Assembly (NCBI RefSeq): GCF_004210375.1
Contig: NC_134831.1
Span: 2,170,001 to 2,234,000 of the forward strand
DNA length: 64,000 nucleotides
Origin: Tachypleus tridentatus
Lineage: Eukaryota > Arthropoda > Merostomata > Xiphosura > Limulidae
Reading direction: 5' to 3'
In this document: positions 1-10,592 of the stretch, one piece after another
How positions within the stretch are numbered: the first letter of the stretch is position 1
Layout: the number at the start of each line of letters is the position of its first letter
Made by a program: the position numbers and the translations under genes
Notes under the pieces: generated by a model
What the model was told of the DNA's origin: nothing
Seen by the model: only the letters and a program-made list of their open reading frames with translations
Databases searched by the model: none

Positions 1-250
1 TGGCGATAGAGAAGGTAAGCATTGTATGCGGCAGCATCAAGAATGTTATAAAATAGTGCCATTGGCCACCTTCTGGTCTTTCTTTTTGTGGAAAAGAATC
101 TAACTATTTGGTCTAGTGTATCGACTCCTCCTTTGGTGGAGTTATAGTATGATATTATTTCAGGTTTTCCTGATTCATCATCGATTGAGGGCTCTCTATG
201 CAACGTAGATAAGAATATTCTAGAATGCTCCAGAACATTTATAGAGTGTT
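1..250 (-). pseudogene. piggyBac transposase fragment (GGVD region)
   Basis: About 80 codons without a stop. KPEII, YYN, TKGGVD, RRWPMA and FYNILD are family hallmarks in the right order. The frame closes upstream in the repeated TTCTAGAA region, so the fragment has no start codon of its own. Confidence 0.85.
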
Positions 251-266
251 CTAGAATGTTCTAGAA
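213..266. repeat. Array of inverted GAA/TTC pentamers resembling heat-shock elements
   Basis: 213-238 reads GAATATTCTAGAATGCTCCA then GAAC, and 249-266 is TTCTAGAATGTTCTAGAA. The spacing of alternating GAA and TTC units matches the heat-shock-factor consensus. It overlaps the 5' part of the piggyBac coding fragment and may simply be a local duplication. Confidence 0.4.
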
Positions 267-633
267 CACAAAATTTCATATCAATATATTATTTGATTGT
301 TTACCAGAAATGTAATTGAGTTTTTTAAACGGGGGGTCAAAAATGACTCCCAAGTAGAAAACGTGAATTTCGACATTAGGCAAGGAGTGTAATACCCCAT
401 TTGCATAAAATACATGTTAAACGTATTAGTATAGTATGTTATTAGTATAGATTAAATTAGGTACATTTTTAGGCCCGAAAGTCACACCTTTGATATTTCT
501 ATAACAACTTAAACACAAGTGGGCCCATTTTTGACCCCCACCGTGTGTATGAGGGTTAAAAACAGTGATTGGGTTCACATACTTGAATTGCTGGTACAAT
601 ATGGCAGGTTCATAGAAAGACTCGTATCTTTAC

Positions 634-912
634 GGGCCCGGCATGGCCAAGCGTGTTAAGGCGTGCGACTCGTAATCTGAGGGTCGTGGGTTCGCATCCC
701 GGTCGCGCCAAACATGCTCGCCCTTTCAGCCGTGGGGGCGTTATAATGTGACGGTCAATCCCATTATTCTTTGGTAAAAGAGTAGCCCAAGAGTTGGCGG
801 TGGGTGGTGATGACTAGCTGCCTTCCCTCTAGTCTTACACTACTAAATTAGGGACGGGTAGCACAGATAGCCCTCGAGTAGCTTTGTGCGAAATTCCAAA
901 ACAAACAAACAA
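634..912 (+). repeat. SINE-T, full length, GCGTGCGACTC subfamily
   Basis: The head has an A box TGGCCAAGCGTGTTAAGG and a B box close to GGTTCGAATCC. The anticodon loop CTCGTAA points to tRNA-Thr(CGT). The body includes TTATAATGTGACGGTCAATC and the tail is AAACAAACAAAC. It is flanked by the 11-base target-site duplication TCGTATCTTTA (622-632, 913-923). Confidence 0.93.
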
Positions 913-923
913 TCGTATCTTTA

Positions 924-1475
924 GGTGATTTGGAAAGAACAAAACTTCGACAGAAATGATTTCAAATAATTCGGACACTTAGAGATAAGAAACCATTGTT
1001 CCAAGGTTAAGTGTACAACAATTGAATCTTGAATGTCTTAGACCTTTTTATTATCTATAACAATATAAAGAAAGCTGATAAACTTGACTTATAGTATCTT
1101 TAAATCTTTTTTTTCTTCTCTCAGTGTCAAGAGCTTTATTTTTTTCTTAATGGAAATAAAGTAAAGGTAGAGAGAGCTCTATAAACAAAGAAACACAAAC
1201 TTCAGGGTTTATTATTGTGAGTGATTTCATTGATGAATACGTCTGTTGTACCAGGCGTAACTATATCTTTTTGTTTTCGATAAGATACGATAGTTGATGA
1301 AAGTGTTTTACATAACATTTGTTTTTAATATGAATGAAAAACACCCGAAAGAAATTTTTTTAAAAATTAACGACTTAAATTTCCGTTCTCTATAACATTA
1401 AAGATAAATTCAGAATTGTAATGGTGTATTTTTTAAAAATAATATACTGATTAATAACTAGATGTACAGGATCCC
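924..1475. other. AT-rich spacer
   Basis: No coding or repeat structure recognised on either strand. Confidence 0.5.
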
Positions 1476-1795
1476 TGACAGTTTTATGTTTCAAGAGTAA
1501 ATAAAACCAAAATCAAGAGCAACAAATGTCTGTATTTCTTGATTTTGAAGTTCATATGTCATGGTGTGTTGTAGCCTACAGAATGTGTAATTTCTTCTCA
1601 TGAATCATGGCATGCTCATATTTTACTGGCGTAACGACAGTACAAATTTTAACGTTAAGCGTATCTTATGTGATACCATTTTAATGTCTACTAACTGACA
1701 GACAGACAATGCACTGCTGGATAGTGGTGCGACTGATTAAATCAGTGACCCCTTGAGGAGGCTCCTTTTCGATGAAATTAATAGAAACGTAGGAA
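1476..1795 (+). repeat. Copy 1 of an unnamed dispersed repeat
   Basis: Shares a colinear, diverged match with 57745-58345: GTTTCAAGAGTAARTAAAAC near the start, TTTTACTG then CGACAGTACAAATT in the middle, GTGACCCCT near the end. It has no terminal repeats and no coding signal. Confidence 0.65.
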
Positions 1796-2060
1796 CCAAC
1801 CATATTCACGTTAATGTTATTAGACTCCATTATAGAGACGTAAGAAACAATCATATTGACAGTAATGTTACTAGGCTTCACAATAGAAACATAAGAATCA
1901 ATATTAAAGCTATTCCATTCCTTAACAACTGACTCTTATTCTTTCCTATAAATCTTAAACATAAATCTTTCTGTTAATATCACAGTAAATTATGGCTTGA
2001 AGCAAATTTACTACTTCATCAGGCAATATATTATGACAAAAAGGGAGCGCTTATAATGTG

Positions 2061-2339
2061 TTTGGTTGGTTTGTTTTGGATTTCGCGCAAAGCTACTCGA
2101 GGGCTATCTGCGCTAGCCGTCCCTAATTTAGCAGTCTAAGACTAGAGGGAAGGTAGCTAGTCATCACCGCCCACCGCCAACTCTTGGGCTACTCTTTTAC
2201 CAACGAATAATGGGATTGACCGTCACATTATAACGCCCCCACGGCTGAAAGGGCGAAGATTTTTGGTGCGACAGGGATTCGTACCCGCGACTCTCGAATT
2301 ACGAATCGAGTGCTTTATCCACCTGGCCATGCAGGGCCA
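2061..2339 (-). repeat. SINE-T, near full length
   Basis: Tail at left (TTTGGTTGGTTTGTTTT), head at right ending CCTGGCCATGCAGGGCC. The B box is degraded (GATTCGTACCC). Confidence 0.92.
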
Positions 2340-2720
2340 TCATGTAATTTCTTGAAGGCCATACGCAAATATTAGTCATCGAAAAACCATTGAAATAATA
2401 CTTACGTTCCTGAAGGTTATACACAAACAACACTCATTCGAAAATCATTGAGATATCTCATAACATAAGTTTTTAAAGTCATTAGAGAACTATTATAGCA
2501 ACATTTGAAAAAAAAAGAAATTCACAGCAATAAAAACATGTGTAAGCAGTTTTTAAAGGATTTCATGTAAATATATATATATAGTCATTGTGAAACCATT
2601 ATTGTAGAACTGAAAAATAATCCCAGTAATAAAAACAATTACGTGGCTTTTACAGGTCATGTACAGCACATAGTCCTTCTAGAACCAATATTCTAAAAAA
2701 TAAAATTCATAGTAAAACAA
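2340..2720 (+). repeat. Very degenerate tandem repeat, about 60-75 bp units
   Basis: Recurrent CTTGAAGG/CCTGAAGG, ATACRCAAA and AARCCATTG blocks recur in order about five times with heavy decay. Confidence 0.4.
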
Positions 2721-2899
2721 AGATTTCTTATTATCTGGTTCTTGTTAGTCGTAAAATATACATTTCTTCCTGAAATAAAAAAAAAGTAGGAATTATATAT
2801 ATGTTTTCAAAAATTTTAAACAAATCGATTATTTACCTATAAACCTCTTTTCTTTATTTTAACTTTGAGCAAAATGAAGTAAGCTTACTGGAGCACCAC

Positions 2900-3010
2900 T
2901 AGTCGTAGCTCAGCAGTAGGCATAAGAGATTATAATGTTAAAACTTGGAGCTCAATTCCTGCGGTAGGCAGAGCCCAAATAGCTCATTGCGTAACTTTGA
3001 GTTTAACAAC
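2900..3010 (+). repeat. SINE-V2 copy
   Basis: Head CGTAGCTCAGCAGTAGGCAT, body GGTAGGCAGAGCCCAAATAG, tail TTTGAGTTTAACAAC. Confidence 0.75.
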
Positions 3011-3031
3011 TAAAGAAAAAATCAATCTTAC

Positions 3032-3226
3032 CGGAGTTCCGATCTTGGCTGGAACTGGTATCAATAAAAGTGGTATGAGAAAGGCGAATAGTGTCTTTCG
3101 AATATGGAATATTTTTTTCAGCTTTGACCAAATTACGACAAGCATGATTTAGCTGGTTCTCAGACCTTTGGATTAGAACAGATAACTCCAGTCGTCGAAA
3201 TGATTTCGAGAAAACCAATCCGTCAC
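3032..3226 (-). CDS. Possible internal coding exon, unidentified
   Basis: A stop-free stretch of 65 codons on the minus strand is bounded by TTATTTATATCTAG (acceptor) and CCG before GTAAGA (donor), with symmetric phase 1 at both ends. It encodes a basic, soluble segment including RRLELSVLIQRSENQLNHAC and IPYSKDTIRLSHTTFIDTSS. I do not recognise the family. No partner exons were found, and the pyrimidine tract is poor, so it may be chance. Confidence 0.22.
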
Positions 3227-3237
3227 CTAGATATAAA

Positions 3238-3522
3238 TAAGTTCGTTCATAAGAGCGTTAAAACTATTAATCCGTAAAGATCCTGCAAATAAAGTATTCC
3301 CTGAGTCCAATCTTATCTTTACATTCAATAGCCCCAAACCAAACATTATAAACTCTGACGAGTACTTGAGATACCATGTGGACTGTGATACTGGGAGAGT
3401 TGGATTGTTTATGAGTCACGAGTTATGTTTCACGCTACCCCATCTGATGAGTAATTCTTGGCGAAGGAAACGAACATTTCCAAAGAATATCTCCATTCAA
3501 ATAATTCTAGTTTCCTCATAAG
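3238..3522 (+). CDS. Unidentified open frame without early ATG
   Basis: About 94 codons are open on the plus strand, ending TAA near 3522. It includes KDPANKVFPESNLIFTFNSP and DEYLRYHVDCDTGRVGLF, with its first ATG late. It abuts the minus-strand candidate exon. It could be a decayed transposon fragment or chance. Confidence 0.2.
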
Positions 3523-3714
3523 GTTATAGTTTCTGAACTAGACTTAACATAAAAACACGTGTAATCCTGTGGGTTTAAAATAGTGGAGAAATACCAGTAA
3601 AGGCATAGGTCACATGGTCAGCTATTTCTCTTTGAAAATAAAGAAAAAGAAGCAGAGAATCATCAACTGCGACCCAAGTTCACAAACTGTTAAAATAAAA
3701 ACATAACTAATTGT

Positions 3715-4045
3715 TCGTGTTTTTTAAAAGTTGTGTTCCGAAACTGACAAAATGTAACCTATTATCAGAAACTTTCATAAGCAAAACACACACAGCCAAT
3801 TCTCAGAAACCATAAAAGTTGTGATTCTGAAACCAACAAAATACAACCATTTCGCAAAAACTGGAACACAAACACAACTATTTTTCAGAAACAATATAAA
3901 GATTGACAAAATAAACCAACTGCCAGAAGCTATGAAAAGTTGTGATTACCAAACTGATAAAATACAACCATTTCGCAAAAACTGTGAAATACTGATAAAA
4001 TACAACCAACTGTCAAAAGTTGTGATTACCAAACTGATATAATAC
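3715..4045 (+). repeat. Degenerate minisatellite
   Basis: GTTGTGATTACCAAACTGAT, AAATACAACCATTTCGCAAA and related blocks alternate at irregular spacing; the open frame over part of it is a by-product. Confidence 0.6.
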
Positions 4046-4146
4046 ATATAATTGTGAGGAATTGCAAAGAACACCAACAATTCTCAAAAATTGCAGTCTT
4101 CTGAAACTAGCTGGTTTATATATAATATAATATATCCAATGAAAAC

Positions 4147-4272
4147 TTGTTTGTTTGTTTATAATTAAGCACAAAGATACACAATGGGCTATCTGTGCTC
4201 TGCCCACCACAGATACAGAAACCCGATTTTCAGGGTGGTGAACCCTCAGACATACCACTGTGTCACTGGGGC
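4147..4272 (-). repeat. SINE-V2 copy
   Basis: Tail at left (TTTGTTTGTTTATAATTAAG, CACAAAG), body GGGCTATCTGTGCTCTGCCC, head end ACATACCACTGTGTCACTGG. Confidence 0.8.
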
Positions 4273-4402
4273 CTCTAATGAAAATAAGCACGTAGTTACA
4301 CAGTTAAAATCACTTAATATGTTTCAAAATTTAGTTTTCTTTAAATGATGAGAAACCTGAATGTACCCGATTAACAATTATTATTAAAAAACTCCTGAAA
4401 TA

Positions 4403-4824
4403 TTGTTGTTTTTTCTTGAAGTTCGCTCAAAGCTACACGAGCGCTATCTGCACTAGCCGTCCCTAATTTAGCAGGTGGGTTAAGGTGTTCGACTCGTAAT
4501 CTGAGGGTCGCGGGTTCGAATCACCGTCGTACCAAACATGTTCGCCTTTTCAGCCGTGAAAGCGTTATAATGTGACGGTAAATCCCATTATTCGTTGGTA
4601 AAATAGTAGCTCAAGAGTTGGCAGTGGGTGGTGATGACTAGCTGCCTTCCATTTAGTCTTACACTGCTAAATTAGGGACGGCTAACGCAGATAGCTCTTG
4701 TGTAGCTTTGAGCAAAATTCAAAACAAACAAACCCGTCACATTATAACACCCCACGGCTGAAAGGGTGGGCAAGTTTAGTGTGACGAGGATTCGAACCCT
4801 TGACCCTCGGATTACAAGTCGAGT
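4403..4824 (-). repeat. SINE-T (minus) interrupted by a plus-strand SINE-T
   Basis: The tail third of a minus copy lies at 4403-4474 and its head third at 4734-4824. The middle of that copy is absent, and no clean target-site duplication flanks the insert. Confidence 0.75.
4475..4733 (+). repeat. SINE-T inside another SINE-T
   Basis: Starts within the A box (GTGGGTTAAGG), has an intact B box GGTTCGAATC, and ends AAACAAACAAAC. Confidence 0.88.
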
Positions 4825-5113
4825 TTTTTTTTTCTTTATATTCATCCCACCTTAAAGAGGGGGTATAAACAAAAGTACATCAAATGAGACACGAGTTAAA
4901 TAATTAGCATATGGAGAGAAAACATTGCAAGATACCATCTTGCTAAAAATTACAACAAAAGGTATAAAATGTGTTAGAAAATATAAAAGTAATAATTAAC
5001 GGTAAGTATCTAAATCACAATACACCAAAAACATTAATAAAACAAAGAAAACAGTGGAACACTTGTGATAAAAAAGAAAACTCAATTGTAGAAAAGAATA
5101 TGTTTTATCTTAA

Positions 5114-5237
5114 CAAACCACATAACAGGTATCCGTGTACCCCCTTAACCACCTGGCCATGCCGGGCTTCTGAAACAAACCACATAACAGGTATCCGTGT
5201 ACCCCCTTAACCACCTGGCCATGCCGGGCTTCTGAAA
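5114..5237 (-). repeat. 62 bp tandem duplication carrying a SINE-T 5' tip
   Basis: Two essentially identical 62-base units (5114-5175, 5176-5237), each ending in the minus-strand head tip CCACCTGGCCATGCCGGGC. The identity implies a recent duplication. Confidence 0.85.
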
Positions 5238-6280
5238 TATTAAACTCTTTTTTGTTTTTGTTTATGTTAAATTTCCTCTTGTTTTATTAAACAATCTCAG
5301 TAGTAGTTTAAAATTGCGGACGGCGACAGCCAGCCATAGTATGAGCAAACTACAGATGGTTGTTTACATTTGCAAGATTACTAGAAATCACACTCAGTTC
5401 ATTAAAAATTATAAACGATGTACAAAATAAATTAATTAACTATAAACGCATAAGCCTGAATGTTTATCGTATTTGGTGTTATCATGGATAAAATGTTTTT
5501 CGTAATATTTGAACTAAAAAAGAAACATCATACAATTTCTCTGAGCGTTGATGTTTAAGATAGTGTAAAGAAGTTTCCAAAAGCACGTACCTACAATGGG
5601 TGGATGTTTACATAATGACTTAGATAACTTAAGTGAGGAAACGTTTGAAACTCATACGAGGACAGGACCCTGAAGTGATACTGAAACGATAGTGAATACA
5701 ATAGATTCAATGCAATAATCTCTGGAGCTGCTATTATACAATTTATAAGAAATGCATGGAGTTAGATATGCCGCCATTTTGAATCATATATTCTAACATT
5801 CAAGTTATTTGCTTACAATCATTTAATGAATTTTATATCACGTGCGCTGCAAACACTTGAACGAGAAATGCTTGCGATATCTGTAAATGAAGAGCAGCTG
5901 TTTCGAAAGGTGTAGACCATCGTTGAAATACAATTACGAAACGTTCTACGACGCCCGATTTTGTATCACCAAAATGTTACGTCATATTTTATAGCAGGAC
6001 AACTCGCTTTGTTTAGCAGCTTTTCCTTCCCGAACTTTTCATTCTTTTCATCATCTTTCTGTGACAAATATAAACTTTTTTTGCAGTTTTACATTGAATC
6101 CAAAAGGAAACGAAACCCCCTCTAGTTACAAGTTTTCTAGCATTAAACGAAGTTTTCTGTCAATTCCCTCCCATGAAGTTTTGTTGTTAACAATATGCAA
6201 AATTTAACAGAAATGCTAAGTTCCAGTTTTATGACTTCGAATTCATTGTCCCGTGACAGATCAACTTGTTGCAATCTTAG
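5238..6280. other. Unassigned stretch
   Basis: AT-rich with mixed-composition islands. A minus-strand segment of about 90 bases around 5600-5690 has splice-like borders (CGTTTCAG, GTACGT) but its only open frame ends in TAG at the border, so I do not call an exon. Confidence 0.4.
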
Positions 6281-6528
6281 AGGGTCTGGTGTGACCTTGT
6301 GGATAAGACGCTCGATTCGTAATCTATGGGTTGTATGATCGAAACCTGGCACTCAACATGCTGATCCCTTCAGCGGTTTATAATTTTGTGATTGATTCCA
6401 CTATTAGTTAATAAGAAGTAGCTGAAGATTTAGCGGTGGGTTCTGCAACCCCATTCTTGTAGTCAGCAAACAACAGCAGATAGCCTCAGTAGCTTTGATG
6501 TAATCAAGGAAACCTTGAAAAACAACAA
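6281..6528 (+). repeat. Old, diverged tRNA-derived SINE
   Basis: Follows the SINE-T order (GGATAAGACGCTCGATTCG, TATAATTTTGTGATTGATTC, AGCAGATAGCC, TAGCTTTG) with many substitutions and gaps; perhaps an older sister family. Confidence 0.6.
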
Positions 6529-6530
6529 AA

Positions 6531-8325
6531 CTGTTTACTATAAAGTAATTACATTATTCACGTGTGGTGGGCTAGTAGAATAAACAAAATCAACAATGAG
6601 AAACTGTTTACTGTAAAGTAATTACATTATTCACGTGTGGTGGGCTAGTAGAATAAACAAAATCAACAATGAGAAACTGTTTACTGTAAAGTAATTACAT
6701 TATTCACGTGTGGTGGGCTAGTAGAATAAACAAAATCAACAATGAGAAACTGTTTACTGAAAAGTAATTACATTATTCACGTGTGGTGGGCTAGTAGAAT
6801 AAACAAAATCAACAATGAGAAACTGTTTACTCTAAAGTAATTACATTATTCACGTGTGGTGGGCTAGTAGAATAAACAAAATCAACAATGAGAAACTGTT
6901 TACTGTAAAGTAATTACACTATTCACGTGTGGTGGGCTAGTAGAATAAACAAAATCAACAATGAGAAACTGTTTACTCTAAAGTAATTACATTATTCACG
7001 TGTGGTTGGCTAGTAGAATAAACAAAATCAACAATGAGAAACTGTTTACTCTAAAGTAATTACATTATTCACGTGTGGTGGGCTAGTAGAATAAACAAAA
7101 TCAACAATGAGAAACTGTTTACTCTAAAGTAATTACATTATTCACGTGTGGTGGGCTAGTAGAATAAACAAAATCAACAATGAGAAACTGTTTATTGTAA
7201 AGTAATTACATTATTCACGCGTGGTGGGCTAGTATAATAAACAAAATCAACAATGAGAAACTGTTTACTATAAAGTAATTAAATTATTGACGTGTGGTGG
7301 GCTGGTAGAATAAACAAAATCAACAAGAAGAAACTGTTTACTATAAAGTAATTACATCATTAATGTGTGGTGGGCTGGCAGAATAAACAAAAAACAACAA
7401 GAAGAAACTGTTTACTATAAAGTAATTACATTATTGACGTGCAGTGGGCTGGTAGAATAAACAAAAACAACAGTGAGAAACTGCTTACTATAAAGTAATT
7501 ACATCACTAACGTGTGGTGGGCTGACAGAATAAACAAAAAACAAGAAGAAGAATTGTTTACAATAAAGTAATTACATTACTAACGTGTGGTGGGCTGACA
7601 GAATAAACAAAAAACAAGAAGAAGAATTATTTACTATAAAGTAATTACATCACTAACGTGTGGTGGGCTGACAGAATAAACAAAAAACAAGAAGAGGAAT
7701 TGTTTACTATAAAGTAATTACATTATTGACGTGTGGTGGGCTGGTAAAATAAACAAAAACAACAAGGAGAAACTGTTTACTATAAAGTAATTATATCATT
7801 AACGTGTGGTGGGCTGGTAGAATAAACAAAAACAACAAGAAGAAACTGTTTACTATAATGTAATTACATCACTAACGTGTGGTGGGTTGGTAGAATAAAC
7901 AAAATAGACAATGAGAAACTGTTTACTATAAAGTAATTACATTATTAACGTGTAGGCTGGTAGAATAAACTAAAATAACAATGAGAAACTGTTTACTATA
8001 AAGTAATTACGTCACTAACATGTGGTGGGTTGGCAGAATAAAGAAAAACATAAAGGACAAACTGTTTGCTATAAAGTAATTACATCATTAACGTGTAGTG
8101 GGTTGGAATAAACAAAAACATAAAGGACAAAATTTTACTATAAAATAATTACATTATTGACGTGTTGTGGGCTGGTAGAATAAACATAAACAACAAGGAG
8201 AAATTGTTTACTATAAAGTAATTACATCACTAACGTGTGTTCGGCTGGCAGAATAAACAAAAAACAACAAGAAGAATTTGTTTACTATAAAGAAATTACA
8301 TTATTGACGTATAGTGGGCTGGTAG
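6531..8325 (+). repeat. 73 bp satellite-like tandem array, about 24 copies
   Basis: Unit begins CTGTTTACTATAAAGTAATT and continues CGTGTGGTGGGCTAGTAGAA, TAAACAAAATCAACAATGAG. The period is 73 exactly in the left third, where copies are nearly identical. Copies from about 7300 onward diverge and vary in length. Confidence 0.95.
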
Positions 8326-8860
8326 AAAACAACTACTGTATAATTAACAAATAATAATGTCCTGTCGTACTACCAGTTACTAACTGGTGTTAGACAAACC
8401 TGTATACTTACCAAAAAAAAATTACATTTTATATTGAATAAAAACATATTTTATTTCAGGAACGGCAATTAAAATAGTAAAAACTAGAGGCCGCCACGGT
8501 TAGAAAATTTGAACGGGGTAATCGCGATCAAAAAATACCCGGAAACCCAAAATCTAACTCAAATATTATTACTTTAAGTACATGATACGTAGTTAAACAC
8601 CGTACGAAGCATACATTTGTTTCCTCTCTTCGTATCTGAAGACTTCTATATCCTCTTTCAGTACATGAAAACAAGTGTTTCAATGTTGTCTTTATTTTAA
8701 ACGCTGGCCAGAGACCTGCGAGTAAACTGTATTGTTTCCATATTTTCCATATTTTACTCAAATTTTCAATTTAACAGTTGATATCTATACTGTAAAAGGG
8801 AAACCTAGTCTTAAACAAACCTTATCAAAGCATGCATACTTCTGTTGTTTTAATTTCTAC
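8326..8860. other. Unassigned stretch
   Basis: Short overlapping open frames on both strands show no recognisable motif. AGAAAATTTGAACGGGGTAA at about 8501 recalls the left end of the hAT-like element at 34237. Confidence 0.35.
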
Positions 8861-8865
8861 TGGCC

Positions 8866-8985
8866 TTCCGGTAGTGAAACAGTAAGTATGCGAACTTATA
8901 AGGCTAAAAACTGGGTTTCGATACCATTATCGGGCGCAGCTTAGACAGCTCATTGTGCAGCTTTGTGCTCAACTACAAACCAAAA
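8866..8985 (+). repeat. SINE-V2 copy
   Basis: GGTAGTGAAACAGTAAGTAT, GGGTTTCGATACC, then CAGCTTTGTGCTCAACTAC. Confidence 0.75.
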
Positions 8986-9061
8986 AACAGGCAAATTTAT
9001 ATCTCTGTCTAAGTCAAGATTTTAAACCAGTGCGTTATACACGTGGAGCATCTCGTGGGTT

Positions 9062-9182
9062 GGTGTGTATTTTTCTTATAGCAAAGCCACATCGGACTAT
9101 CTGCTGAGCCCACCGAGGGAAATCGAACTCCTGATTTTAGCGTTGTAAATCCGTAGACTTACCGCTGTTACTATACGGGGGC
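9062..9182 (-). repeat. SINE-V1, full length, with target-site duplication
   Basis: TTTTTCTTATAGCAAAGCCA at left, GGGAAATCGAACTCCTGATT in the middle, tRNA-Val-like head (loop read as TTTACAA on the minus strand) at right. It is flanked by CTCGTGGGTT at 9052-9061 and 9183-9192. Confidence 0.88.
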
Positions 9183-9192
9183 CTCGTGGGTT

Positions 9193-9594
9193 AGATTTTT
9201 ATCTTTCTTTTTATCAATTATGCAAATTTATAAACAGAACATTACCTACCACCAATTATCGAAGGCACATACTACCTGTTTATAACATTACTTATCCCGT
9301 CAGCTTTGCTAGGTCTCGTGTCAAATAATATAAAAATTAAGTGCAACTATTGTTGAAACTCGAATGTTTTCTGATTTTACAGTTTCTATAATAGCACAAC
9401 CAAACAAGAAAAAATTAATCCCTAGAGTGAATTACGAGAGGAATTTCATTGATGGATTCGTATCCTAGCTTTCCGTTGTTATAAGGAGCAGTAAGCACCC
9501 GTGAATTTCAGGAGACGATAACTCAGCTTAGCACAAGCTCGAAAACGTTAAATCTCGGGAGAAAGATGACACGTGCATTACAAACCAAAAATAA
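9193..9594. other. Unassigned stretch
   Basis: No convincing coding or repeat signal. Confidence 0.4.
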
Positions 9595-10140
9595 AATGAG
9601 ACAGTGTGGCACAATCCGTATAAAACTAAATCTATGGTAAGAGAAGCTGGCTTAGTGGGTTACAAAACGAAGAAAAGGTGAAACATTGTAGCACAATCCG
9701 TATGAAGATAAATCTTGAGTAACAGAAGTTGGTTTAGTGGGTTATAAAATGATGAAAGTGTAACACAGTTTAGTTACTCAGTGTGTTACCTTCTTCTTTC
9801 CAATATATGATTTATTTCCAATTTGTGTCATGCCAAGTCATCTTGTTTTCGGTTTGAAACTTACTGTGTCATTTTCTACCATCCTAGATTTAACTGGGAT
9901 ATTGACACAATATTTCACCTTCTTTTATGTTTGTAACTCATTGTGTCATCTTCTCTGCTACCATAGGTATAGTTTGTTTCAATATTTCATTTTTTCTTAG
10001 TTTGTAACTCACTGTGACATCTTCTCTGCTATCCTATATATAGTTTGTTTCAATATTTCATCTTTTCCTCAGTTTGTAACTCACTGTGTTATCTTCTGTC
10101 ACCCAAGATGTAGTTTGTTTTGAAATTTGCCACACTATTT
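9595..10140. repeat. Fold-back of degenerate tandem units
   Basis: Units of about 80 bp on the left (TTAGTGGGTTACAAAACGAA, GGTGAAACATTGTAGCACAA) are repeated on the right in inverted form (TTTCACCTTCTTTTATGTTT, GTAACTCATTGTGTCATCTT, ACCATAGGTATAGTTT). The two arms could pair as an imperfect hairpin. Confidence 0.7.
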
Positions 10141-10431
10141 TGTCTTCTCTCATGATCCATAGACTTTTCGGGTATATTTAAGCGACAGCAAGCGAAAACT
10201 GACTTCCAAACGTTTATTAAATTGTTATTTGTGCGAGACAGAATTCAGAACTCACTACGCATATAAAAACTCTATATTAATTCGTGTGATATAAAGTACT
10301 AATACCAATTCATTTATGAAAATTATTATTTTTCACTTAAAACGTTTCGTTGCACTATTACAACACAGATTCAAATATCTGTCCACTTGGCTCGTGATGA
10401 AAGTTTAAGATACCTCCAATTGCATAGTAAT

Positions 10432-10532
10432 CAAGGCAGAAAACTTATAACGCTAAATATTGGGTTTCATTACCAGTAGTGGACACATCTCAAATAGCTC
10501 ATTGTTTAACTTTGTATTTAACAACAAAAAGG
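10432..10532 (+). repeat. SINE-V2 copy
   Basis: CTTATAACGCTAAATATTGG, GTTTCATTACCAGTAGTGGA, then TTTGTATTTAACAACAAAAA. Confidence 0.7.
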
Positions 10533-10592
10533 AACTCAGGTATAGTATGTTAAAGTACGAAGAAAATTGTGAAAGTGACGCCAATTTAAATT

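Larger units (their letters stand above)
1..559 (-). mobile_element. piggyBac-family DNA transposon, internally deleted, runs off the left edge
   Basis: Minus-strand frame 1 to about 250 is open and reads FLSTLH, then SGKPEIISYYNSTKGGVDTL, then KTRRWPMALFYNILDAAAYN, ending AYLLYR at the edge. This is the conserved C-terminal half of the piggyBac DDE transposase core. The other end is a clear terminus: TTAA at 556-559 next to CCC on the minus strand, followed by GGTGGGGGTCAAAAATGGGC. An inverted subterminal copy lies at about 333-352. Only about 300 bases separate terminus and coding piece, so the N-terminal half of the transposase is missing. Such a copy could move only in trans. Confidence 0.85.

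Noticed and set aside
5595-5690. Minus-strand segment between CGTTTCAG and GTACGT
   Set aside because: The only frame open across it ends in TAG exactly at the donor; at best a non-coding exon.
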